From assembly GCA_946531785.1 (NCBI GenBank), contig CAMNAT010000168.1, forward strand, positions 1 to 5,466: a stretch of 5,466 nt of DNA. The letters run 5' to 3'. Source of the DNA: an uncultured Oscillospiraceae bacterium. GTDB lineage: Bacteria > Bacillota > Clostridia > UBA1381. Of the stretch, positions 1 through 5,065 are shown piece by piece. How positions within the stretch are numbered: position 1 is the stretch's first letter; every line of letters begins with the position of its first letter. Under the pieces are notes generated by a model that had not been told where the DNA came from, searched no databases, and was given only the letters and a program-made list of their open reading frames with translations. A program made the position numbers and the translations under genes.

Positions 1-112
1 AGCAGTTTTTTGTCATGCAAACCGTTGCGTACAGTATCCATATGTATATGAAAAAGTGCTTGCTTCTCGGTTTGTTTTCAAGATGAATGTCGGTGCCGTG
101 CAGCATATCCAC
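1..112 (-). CDS. MFS transporter, N-terminal fragment (runs off window edge)
   Basis: This is an open frame on the minus strand that continues past base 1, so only about 37 residues are visible. After a polar, basic N-terminus (HLENKPRSKHF) a hydrophobic segment begins (FFIYIWILYATVCMTKNC, residues 20-37). An aromatic-rich first helix ending in a Met/Leu-Thr-Lys/Arg-Asn stretch is typical of major facilitator transporters of the organic-phosphate/anion type. It is the third gene of the minus-strand operon, about 17 nt after the amidohydrolase stop. An AGGAAAGGA ribosome binding site overlaps that stop codon, which suggests translational coupling. I chose the GTG at 112 because it lies 10 nt from the AAGGA core. 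The ATG at 106 (16 nt) and TTG at 118 (4 nt) are alternatives. By context it would import the substrate, or export a product, of the two enzymes upstream. The family call rests on one partial helix, so substrate and subfamily are unknown. Confidence 0.6.
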   Translation of the reverse strand, partial: MDMLHGTDIHLENKPRSKHFFIYIWILYATVCMTKNC

Positions 113-122
113 TATCAACACA

Positions 123-131
123 TCCTTTCCT
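123..131 (-). promoter_or_regulatory. Ribosome binding site of the MFS gene, overlapping the M20 stop codon
   Basis: On the minus strand AGGAAAGGA begins inside the TAG stop (132-130) of the amidohydrolase gene. Its spacing favours the GTG at 112 over the ATG at 106. The overlap suggests that ribosomes terminating on the amidohydrolase gene assist initiation of the transporter gene. Confidence 0.5.
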
Positions 132-1350
132 ATCCCAAAAGCGGTTTTGACTTACGCTTATCGCTGTTATGAATGCTTACGGGATCTATACCTGTCATGT
201 TATCAAGAACAAACTGAACAAAGATATCCGCGCCTACAGTAAAGGCGTCCTCATCAATACGGAAATCGCTGTTATGACCCATGGTATTACAGCCTTTCTT
301 ATCGTTTTTTGTTCCGAGCCGCATAAAAACGCCGGGCTTTTTTGTGAGATATTGTGAGAAATCCTCCGCGCCGAGCTTGACATCCACCGGTGCGAGATGG
401 TCACTGCCGACTATTGCGGAGGCGGTATCCAGCAACAAGGAAGAAAGGTAAGGGTTGTTATATACTACCTTTGCTTTGAGGTTGGTCGATATCTCTGCTT
501 TTGTTCCGGTGGGCTCTGAAATGCTTATTGCGATCTCGCCGATCCGGCGCGTTATGAATTCGTCCACTTCATCATCAAACGCTCTTATTGTGCCAAGTAT
601 ATAGGCGTGATCAGCAATAACATTCTGAGTCGTGCCGCCTTCAAGTCTTCCTATAGAGCAGGTATAAAGCTTTAACGGGTCTATCTCGCGGGTAAGCACA
701 TACTGTATCTCATTATATGTCTTTACTGCGGCGGCAAGAGCATCGGAGCCGAGATGAGGCTTCGTTGCATGTGATGCCTTGCCGGTAAACTCTATCTTGA
801 ATGTGCGGCTCGATGCCTGAGCGCTTCCGCTGCGGACACCAATCGAGCCGGTGGGGATGAGATTATCTACATGAAGACCTAAGATCATGTCGATATCGTC
901 CATCACTCCGTCACGAACCATAAGCTCTGCACCGCTTTGTATGCCCTCCTCGCTCGGCTGAAACAGGAGCTTCACGCGGCAGGTCAGGCTGTTCTCCATA
1001 GCTTTGAGCGCTTTTGCCGTGCCCAACAGTATGGCGGTGTGCGCGTCATGACCGCACGCGTGCATCTTTCCTTCGTTTTTGGATTTGAAATCGTAGTTGT
1101 TTGTTTCCGTGATCGGCAGTGCGTCCATATCCGCTCGTATTCCGATGGTAAACGGCGCATCTTCCGCGCCGAGCGTTGCCACAACGCTGCTTTTGCCGTA
1201 GCGTTCGGTATAGCATATACCGAGCTTATCAAGCTCGCGTTTTACAAGCGCAATGGTTTTCGTAAGCTCAAATCCTGTTTCAGGATACATATGCAGCTCC
1301 CGTCGGAGCTGTGTTATATATTCCTTATCTGCGTATTTTGATGTATGCAT
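130..1350 (-). CDS. M20D-family metallo-amidohydrolase (N-acyl amino acid / amidohydrolase)
   Basis: This is a complete 406-residue cytoplasmic enzyme with no signal peptide; the length is usual for the family. M20D enzymes use two metal ions to hydrolyse amide bonds of N-acyl amino acids (hippurate, indole-acetyl-amino acids, N-acetyl-diaminopimelate and others). The expected landmarks appear in order: RRELHMYPE near the start (16-24), IRADMDALPI (71-80), the metal ligands Cys99 and His101 in ACGHDAH, the QPSEE glutamates 134-135, His160 in GLHV, the dimerisation-domain KASHA (191-195), GAEDF (327-331), and the last ligand His359 in MGHNSDF. All metal ligands are intact, so it should be active. 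The last ~17 residues are a polar tail beyond the usual end. The ATG at 1350 has AAGGAG 7 nt upstream, and this site overlaps the end of the upstream OCD-family gene, with only 11 nt between the genes. Substrate is not assignable: the family is broad, and names such as hippurate hydrolase or N-acetyldiaminopimelate deacetylase would be guesses. Confidence 0.93.
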   Translation of the reverse strand: MHTSKYADKEYITQLRRELHMYPETGFELTKTIALVKRELDKLGICYTERYGKSSVVATLGAEDAPFTIGIRADMDALPITETNNYDFKSKNEGKMHACGHDAHTAILLGTAKALKAMENSLTCRVKLLFQPSEEGIQSGAELMVRDGVMDDIDMILGLHVDNLIPTGSIGVRSGSAQASSRTFKIEFTGKASHATKPHLGSDALAAAVKTYNEIQYVLTREIDPLKLYTCSIGRLEGGTTQNVIADHAYILGTIRAFDDEVDEFITRRIGEIAISISEPTGTKAEISTNLKAKVVYNNPYLSSLLLDTASAIVGSDHLAPVDVKLGAEDFSQYLTKKPGVFMRLGTKNDKKGCNTMGHNSDFRIDEDAFTVGADIFVQFVLDNMTGIDPVSIHNSDKRKSKPLLG

Positions 1351-1361
1351 ACTATATCTCC

Positions 1362-2381
1362 TTATTCCCAGAAGCTGAGCTTTACTCCTTTTCCGGTTGC
1401 CATCGCTTTGCGGTAGCAGCGTGTTGTTACCGCGATATCCAGTATTCCGGCTCCGACCGCGTTAAAATAGATTACCTCATCATCATTTTCGCGCTTCGCC
1501 TTCATGCCCGATAGTATCTGACCAAGCTCCGCGTGTATATCACTGTCTTTTATAAGCCCATCACGCCACATAAGAGCAACTGTGCTTATCATGCGGTGCT
1601 TTACGCTTTCCCAGTAGTCGACCACTATCTTATCGGCTCTTTCAACGCAGCTGTAGCTTACCTCGAAATCTGCCATATTCATAACAAGGCTGCCGGGCTT
1701 CAGCCAGCTGCCGTCTATAAACGGTTCAGCCGCAAGGGTAACGCAGTCTATTATATCGCTCCTGCGCGTCGCTTCCTCGATGTTATCGGTTACGACTGTC
1801 TTTATGCCCGGATATGTACGGTTAACTGTTTCCTCGAATCTCCGCGCATTTTCGGGGCGGATATCATATATATACAGCTCCCTGATCGACGGGCGGGCGA
1901 TAAGTGCCGCTTCAAGCTGCTTAGGTGCCTGAGCGCCTGCACCGCAAATTGTCATAACGCTTGCATTGCTTTTTGCAAGCAGCTTTATTGCGATGCCGCC
2001 AGATGCGCCGGTGCGCATTGTGCTTACAGCGGTGCCGTCAGCTATGCAAACGGGGAGCTTCGTGTCAGGATCGTTGAGAATGACAGTAACGCTAGCCCGC
2101 GGCAATCCTTTTTTGTAATTCATTGGTCCGCTGCCTATCCATTTGATCCCTGCCATATCATATTCGCCACCGATATAGCCGGGCATTGCATTTATTCTGC
2201 CGTATATGTTTTCGTCCTCGGGTGTTTTTCCCCAACGCAGAACGCATTTTCCGGGTGAGATCACATCGCCATTTGCATTCAGGACATATGCCTTTTCAAC
2301 ATCAGAGATAGCCTGTTGCATATCAAGAACTCCGAGTTCTTCCATCGTCTTGTTATTCAGAAATAAAATATCTGCATTCAT
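1362..2381 (-). CDS. Ornithine cyclodeaminase / mu-crystallin family NAD(P)-dependent enzyme
   Basis: This is a complete 339-residue protein and the first gene of the minus-strand operon. The family comprises NAD(P)-dependent enzymes acting on amino or imino acids: ornithine cyclodeaminase, alanine dehydrogenase, ketimine reductase, and SbnB-type amino acid dehydrogenases. Visible landmarks are GIKW with Lys80 and STMRTGA with Arg123 (both expected to bind the substrate carboxylate), GLPRASVTVILND (92-104), the Rossmann glycine loop GAGAQA (147-152), and Asp173 at the end of the second strand (YIYD), expected to contact the dinucleotide. Asp238 in NMADFE sits where the catalytic Asp of ornithine cyclodeaminase lies, but the usual following PGK signature is absent (FEVSYSC instead). 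True ornithine cyclodeaminase activity is therefore doubtful. Some gut relatives carry the database name 'tyramine oxidase subunit B', which is also unproven. The ATG at 2381 has AAAGGAG 9 nt upstream. The gene is read from a perfect consensus promoter and precedes the M20 amidohydrolase, which suggests consecutive steps on one amino acid derivative. Confidence 0.9.
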   Translation of the reverse strand: MNADILFLNNKTMEELGVLDMQQAISDVEKAYVLNANGDVISPGKCVLRWGKTPEDENIYGRINAMPGYIGGEYDMAGIKWIGSGPMNYKKGLPRASVTVILNDPDTKLPVCIADGTAVSTMRTGASGGIAIKLLAKSNASVMTICGAGAQAPKQLEAALIARPSIRELYIYDIRPENARRFEETVNRTYPGIKTVVTDNIEEATRRSDIIDCVTLAAEPFIDGSWLKPGSLVMNMADFEVSYSCVERADKIVVDYWESVKHRMISTVALMWRDGLIKDSDIHAELGQILSGMKAKRENDDEVIYFNAVGAGILDIAVTTRCYRKAMATGKGVKLSFWE

Positions 2382-2419
2382 AGTTTAGCTCTCCTTTACA
2401 ACTTTTTATCAGATCGGAC

Positions 2420-2440
2420 AAGTGATACACTTACACTTTC
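2420..2440. promoter_or_regulatory. Candidate operator in the leader of the OCD operon
   Basis: In plus-strand reading AAGTG-ATA-CACTT (2420-2432) is a perfect 5-bp inverted repeat. It is followed directly by a second ACACTT copy (2433-2438). The 8-mer ACACTTTC at 2433-2440 recurs exactly at 2469-2476, inside the -35/-10 spacer of the operon promoter. The sites thus lie in the core promoter and about 15-35 nt downstream of the predicted start, positions suited to repression. These are short matches in AT-rich DNA and no regulator is assigned. Confidence 0.3.
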
Positions 2441-2460
2441 TTTCGATTGCTTTTGAGCTG

Positions 2461-2489
2461 ATTATACAACACTTTCATTTGTTTGTCAA
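2461..2489 (-). promoter_or_regulatory. Perfect consensus sigma-A promoter of the OCD-M20-MFS operon
   Basis: On the minus strand TTGACA (2489-2484) is followed by exactly 17 bp and TATAAT (2466-2461). Both hexamers match consensus fully. Immediately upstream lies an A-rich tract (about 2491-2506) resembling an UP element. The predicted start is near 2454, giving a leader of about 72 nt before the ATG at 2381. No riboswitch-like structure is visible in a leader this short. Confidence 0.85.
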
Positions 2490-2565
2490 TAGTTTATTTT
2501 TTTGTTGAAGAGTGAAAATATGAGTGCTAAATAAATATTATGAGCTATTTCTTCTATGTAATCGG

Positions 2566-2601
2566 CAAACACCCTGCGGGCATGTGCCTGCAGGGTGTTT
2601 G
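2566..2601 (-). terminator. Strong hairpin after the AraC-family gene, probable terminator
   Basis: A 12-bp perfect stem (CAAACACCCTGC at 2566-2577 pairing with 2590-2601) continues through a G-T pair and three G-C/C-G pairs to an ATGT loop (2582-2585). This makes about 16 bp in total. It begins 12 nt after the TAA of the AraC-family gene. On the minus strand only a short U run (GUUUG) ends the stem and the following bases are not U-rich; the plus-strand side is followed by a more T-rich stretch. It is therefore a good barrier between the regulator and the OCD operon, but not a textbook intrinsic terminator for the strand that needs it. Confidence 0.65.
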
Positions 2602-2613
2602 ACTTAATTTTGT

Positions 2614-3459
2614 TTATGCATCTGATTTGAATTTGTTACGGAATTCGATTGGCGTGTAACCCGTATGGTGACGGAAGCGTTGGGAAAAATGAGGTGTGTC
2701 TGTGAACGAAAGCTGCTCCGCTATCATTTTTACGGACATATCGCTTGTCCGCAGCAGATCCATTGCATATTCGATCTTTGAAAGAATAATGTATTCCGCC
2801 GGAGACAGACCGTATTTTTTTGAAAACTGTCTTGACAGATAAGATCGGTCAAGGCTTACAAACTCCGCCACCTCGCTTACGGAAATCTTTGTGGAAACCC
2901 TGCGCTCAATAAAGCTTTTTGCAGCTGTTATTTTATCAAGTGCGGCGGGGTCATGCGAATAATAGAAATCGGAGATATCCATTATCATGCGCAGCACGAG
3001 TGATTCCAGTTCATGGTCTATATCGTGAGCATCCTCTTTTACAAGGTCTAAGATATTTTCAAGCTGAAAAGGGGAGTTTGTCCCCTTTAAAAAGCATACA
3101 TCATTTATCTTGTACAGCTTTAGCAGCGTATTCAAGAACTTGGGATCTCCGTTTATAGTCAGAAAGATCTTTTTCCACGGATTTTTCTTATCAGAAAAAT
3201 AATGATGATATGTGTTGGGGTGCAGAATAAAAAAGTCACCTGCATCTGCTTTATAACTATCATTTCCGTGATTTATCACACCCGAACCCTCGTAAACATA
3301 CTCGATTGAAAAGTGGCTTGCATTTTTTCTCGTGATCGTATATCGCGGATCGGGATAGGTTATTCCGCACGAAAGTGCTAAAAACTGCGAGCGCAGCGAT
3401 CCCAGATGGATATAGATATCCTCATTGAAGCCTTCAAGGCTCTTAGATTTCATAATCAT
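2614..3459 (-). CDS. AraC/XylS-family transcriptional regulator with cupin-like sensor domain
   Basis: This is a 281-residue DNA-binding regulator of the two-domain AraC type. The N-terminal part (about residues 35-100, YTITRKNASHFSIEYVYEG then AGDFFILHPNTYHHYF) has the pattern of the AraC ligand-binding cupin barrel, which usually senses a sugar. A helical linker follows. The C-terminal ~100 residues hold two helix-turn-helix units: first ISVSEVAEFVSLDRSYLSRQF (192-212), second MSVKMIAEQLSFTDTPHFSQRFRHHTGYTPIEFR (241-274), with the family signature at the end. The frame extends to a GTG at 3465, but that codon overlaps the ribosome binding site (GGAG, 3468-3465). The ATG at 3459 (5 nt away) or 3453 (11 nt) is more likely; I chose 3459. 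The gene is divergent from the sugar-type ABC importer genes, so it most likely activates them in response to their substrate. It has its own promoter at 3566-3594, and paired direct repeats lie in its leader, suggesting autoregulation. Confidence 0.93.
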   Translation of the reverse strand: MIMKSKSLEGFNEDIYIHLGSLRSQFLALSCGITYPDPRYTITRKNASHFSIEYVYEGSGVINHGNDSYKADAGDFFILHPNTYHHYFSDKKNPWKKIFLTINGDPKFLNTLLKLYKINDVCFLKGTNSPFQLENILDLVKEDAHDIDHELESLVLRMIMDISDFYYSHDPAALDKITAAKSFIERRVSTKISVSEVAEFVSLDRSYLSRQFSKKYGLSPAEYIILSKIEYAMDLLRTSDMSVKMIAEQLSFTDTPHFSQRFRHHTGYTPIEFRNKFKSDA

Positions 3460-3464
3460 CATCA

Positions 3465-3469
3465 CTCCG
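3465..3469 (-). promoter_or_regulatory. Ribosome binding site that decides the AraC-family start
   Basis: CGGAG on the minus strand is the only Shine-Dalgarno match near the start. It overlaps the in-frame GTG at 3465, so that codon cannot be the start. It serves the ATG at 3459 or 3453. Confidence 0.55.
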
Positions 3470-3498
3470 ATCCGTGCACAAAAAGTAAAGATTTAGAA

Positions 3499-3530
3499 AA
3501 GTCACAAATATACAACATTCAAGTCACAAA
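3499..3530. promoter_or_regulatory. Tandem 10-bp direct repeats, probable AraC-family operator
   Basis: AAGTCACAAA occurs at 3499-3508 and again, identically, at 3521-3530. Each copy is followed by an A/T tail (TATA, ATATAT). The repeat period is 22 bp, about two helical turns, so both copies face the same side of the DNA. The second copy ends 7 bp before the -35 (3538) of the importer promoter. AraC-family proteins typically bind such direct half-sites next to the -35 to activate. The same repeats fall in the transcribed leader of the regulator gene, where binding could limit its own expression. That the divergent regulator binds here is inference. Confidence 0.6.
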
Positions 3531-3537
3531 ATATATC

Positions 3538-3567
3538 TTGTCATAAATGCGTTTTGTGTGTTATTAT
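3538..3567 (+). promoter_or_regulatory. Promoter of the ABC importer genes (extended -10)
   Basis: TTGTCA (3538-3543) is followed by an 18-bp spacer and TATTAT (3562-3567). A TG at 3559-3560 makes it an extended -10. Each hexamer has one mismatch to consensus and the spacer is one base over optimum, as expected of an activator-dependent promoter. The predicted start is near 3574, giving a leader of about 90 nt. Confidence 0.65.
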
Positions 3568-3594
3568 GATAACATAGAAACAGGAATGTGTCAA
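3566..3594 (-). promoter_or_regulatory. Promoter of the AraC-family regulator (extended -10)
   Basis: On the minus strand a perfect TTGACA (3594-3589), a 17-bp spacer and TATCAT (3571-3566) are preceded by TG at 3574-3573. The -10 shares bases 3566-3567 with the -10 of the oppositely directed importer promoter. The predicted start is near 3559, giving a leader of about 100 nt that contains both AAGTCACAAA repeats. Confidence 0.7.
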
Positions 3595-3609
3595 GGCTTT
3601 TAAGACACA
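3587..3609. repeat. Short inverted repeat in the importer leader
   Basis: TGTGTC (3587-3592) and GACACA (3604-3609) form a perfect 6-bp inverted repeat with an 11-bp spacer. The left arm overlaps the -35 of the regulator's promoter, and the whole element lies about 13-36 nt into the importer mRNA. It could be a repressor site or a weak RNA hairpin, or chance. Confidence 0.25.
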
Positions 3610-3650
3610 GTATACGGATTACAAAAGTTGAAATAATAACATGTATTTGG

Positions 3651-3656
3651 AAGGAG
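3651..3656 (+). promoter_or_regulatory. Ribosome binding site that decides the lipoprotein start
   Basis: AAGGAG lies 8 nt before the ATG at 3665 and directly precedes a signal peptide. It is downstream of the in-frame ATG at 3641, which ranks that upstream codon as a false start. Confidence 0.85.
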
Positions 3657-3664
3657 TGGTCGAT

Positions 3665-5035
3665 ATGAAAAAGATAATAGCAGTGCTTGCGGCATCCGCG
3701 CTTACGATATCCGCGCTTGTGGGCTGCGGCGGCTCGGGCGGAAGCGTAGCGCTCAAGATCGGGAACTGGCCGTCAAAGGAGCAGTCACAGTACGAGCTTT
3801 ACGAGAGCCGGCTTGAGGCGTTCAAGGGCGCGCATCCGGACTGGAAGGTGGAAACGGCGGAGTTTGTTTATGACACCAAGTCATTTGTAACGACCGCTGC
3901 CGGAGGAAGGCTCCCGACAACATGGGCGGCTCCGTTTACCGAGATAAAGATGATCTCGGAGGCGGGCTATTGCGCAGATGTTTCTGGCAACATCAAAGCA
4001 GCCGGACTTGACAAGGTCATAAATCCGGAGCTTTTAAAGCTGGTTACCGATGATAAGGGACATATATGGGGGCTTCCGCATTCGGCATACGCGCAGGGAC
4101 TGACGATAAACAAAAAACTGTTCAAGGAAGCCGGACTTGTGAATGCGGACGGAACGGTAAAGATCCCGAAGACCTATGACGAGCTTGCGGAGTTTGCCGG
4201 AACAATTAAGCAAAAGACAGGCAAAGCCGGATTCGTTATGCCGACTATGAATAATCAGGGCGGCTGGAACTTCATAAACATTGCATGGAGCTACGGCACT
4301 GAGTTCATGAAGCAGGATGAGAACGGCAAGTGGAAAGCAACTTTCAATTCGGACGAGTTCAAGGCGGCGCTCAGATGGCTTTATGATATGAAGTGGAAGT
4401 ATGACGCATTGCCTGATGACAGCTTCTTGGATCACGGTAAGCGTATGCAGCAGCTCGGCACATATCAGGCGGCAATGACTATAGCCGGCCCTGTTGAACA
4501 GAGCCTTGTAACGCAGTATGATATGGATAAGGCGGATATAGCTTGTACAAGACTCCCCGCAGGACCTGCCGGAAGATTCGCTCAGACCGGCGGCGCGGTA
4601 GAATTCTTTGATGCAAAGGCGGGAGATCAGGACATAAACGCTGCTATGGCGTGGTTTATAGAACAGGGCGGCTTTGCAATGGAAATAACCGATGCTCAGC
4701 TCCAAAAGGAAGAGGAAAACTTCAAGAAGAACATAGAGAAGGGCATGATCGTGCTTCCGAAGCAGGCGTTCCCGTCATTTGTAAACCGTACCGGAGAGGA
4801 AAAGCTTGACGAGCTGCGCGCATCCTATGCAAATGTTGATATAGCAGACTATGCCGATTACTACAGCTTTGAGGATGTAACGCTCAAAGCCGAGGAGCCG
4901 GTGGCGTGTCAGCAGCTCTATGCAGTGCTTGACGGCGTTATACAGGAGATACTCACAAACAAAGCTGCTGATATAGACGCGATCGCGGCTGCGGCTGAAA
5001 AGGACTTCCAGACAAACCATCTTGACAATCTTTGA
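3665..5035 (+). CDS. Sugar-type ABC transporter substrate-binding lipoprotein (family 1)
   Basis: This is a 456-residue extracellular solute-binding protein anchored to the membrane by a lipid. It should capture a ligand, by family usually a sugar or oligosaccharide, and deliver it to the permease encoded next. MKK plus a hydrophobic stretch (residues 4-19) leads to the lipobox LVGC with Cys21 as the lipidated residue, followed by a flexible GGSGGS spacer. The mature part starts with the typical first strand (VALKIGNWPS). It contains LYESRLEAFKGAHPDWKV (45-62), IWGLPHSAYAQGLTINKKLFKEAGL (134-158) and PKTYDELAEFAGTIKQ (168-183), the standard hinge and domain pattern. GTYQAAMTIAGP (265-276) and GGAVEFF (309-315) also fit. 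Length is within the normal 400-460 range. The chosen ATG at 3665 has AAGGAG 8 nt upstream and starts the signal peptide cleanly. The next gene starts 30 nt downstream. The ligand is not predictable; many aromatic residues (Trp87, Trp201, Trp208, Trp238, Trp244) are compatible with sugar stacking. Confidence 0.93.
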   Translation: MKKIIAVLAASALTISALVGCGGSGGSVALKIGNWPSKEQSQYELYESRLEAFKGAHPDWKVETAEFVYDTKSFVTTAAGGRLPTTWAAPFTEIKMISEAGYCADVSGNIKAAGLDKVINPELLKLVTDDKGHIWGLPHSAYAQGLTINKKLFKEAGLVNADGTVKIPKTYDELAEFAGTIKQKTGKAGFVMPTMNNQGGWNFINIAWSYGTEFMKQDENGKWKATFNSDEFKAALRWLYDMKWKYDALPDDSFLDHGKRMQQLGTYQAAMTIAGPVEQSLVTQYDMDKADIACTRLPAGPAGRFAQTGGAVEFFDAKAGDQDINAAMAWFIEQGGFAMEITDAQLQKEEENFKKNIEKGMIVLPKQAFPSFVNRTGEEKLDELRASYANVDIADYADYYSFEDVTLKAEEPVACQQLYAVLDGVIQEILTNKAADIDAIAAAAEKDFQTNHLDNL

Positions 5036-5045
5036 TGACACAGAC

Positions 5046-5065
5046 GAAAGGGGCATTCACCGGAG
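5046..5065 (+). promoter_or_regulatory. Unusual ribosome binding site of the permease gene
   Basis: GAAAGGGG (5046-5053) lies 12 nt before the ATG at 5066, longer than optimum. A second match, GGAG (5062-5065), touches the ATG and is too close to work. No other start codon fits the frame, so translation of the permease may be weaker than that of the lipoprotein, or coupled to it. Confidence 0.4.

Noticed and set aside
937..1341. 134-codon plus-strand open frame antisense to the M20 gene
   Set aside because: No ribosome binding site and no domain pattern; the antisense M20 gene has every catalytic motif.
1533..2258. 241-codon plus-strand open frame antisense to the OCD gene
   Set aside because: The translation is rich in Cys, Tyr and His with no recognisable domain, there is no ribosome binding site, and the opposite strand encodes a clear enzyme. 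It is a shadow frame.
2382..2454. Riboswitch or attenuator in the OCD operon leader
   Set aside because: The leader is only about 72 nt and shows no recognisable aptamer core or terminator/antiterminator pair.
3460..3465. GTG at 3465 or ATG at 3462 as the start of the AraC-family gene
   Set aside because: The GTG overlaps the GGAG ribosome binding site and the ATG at 3462 is only 2 nt from it, too close for initiation.
3559..3574. The palindrome TGTTAT-TATG-ATAACA as a dedicated repressor operator
   Set aside because: It is explained by two overlapping, oppositely directed extended -10 elements. A repressor site cannot be excluded but is not needed.
3641..3664. Upstream in-frame ATG as the start of the lipoprotein
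   Set aside because: It would put eight residues, including Glu and Asp, before the MKK signal peptide and would place the AAGGAG ribosome binding site inside the gene.
4034..4705. 223-codon minus-strand open frame inside the lipoprotein gene
   Set aside because: Low-complexity, Cys/Arg/Leu-rich translation without family motifs, fully opposite a well-supported binding-protein gene.
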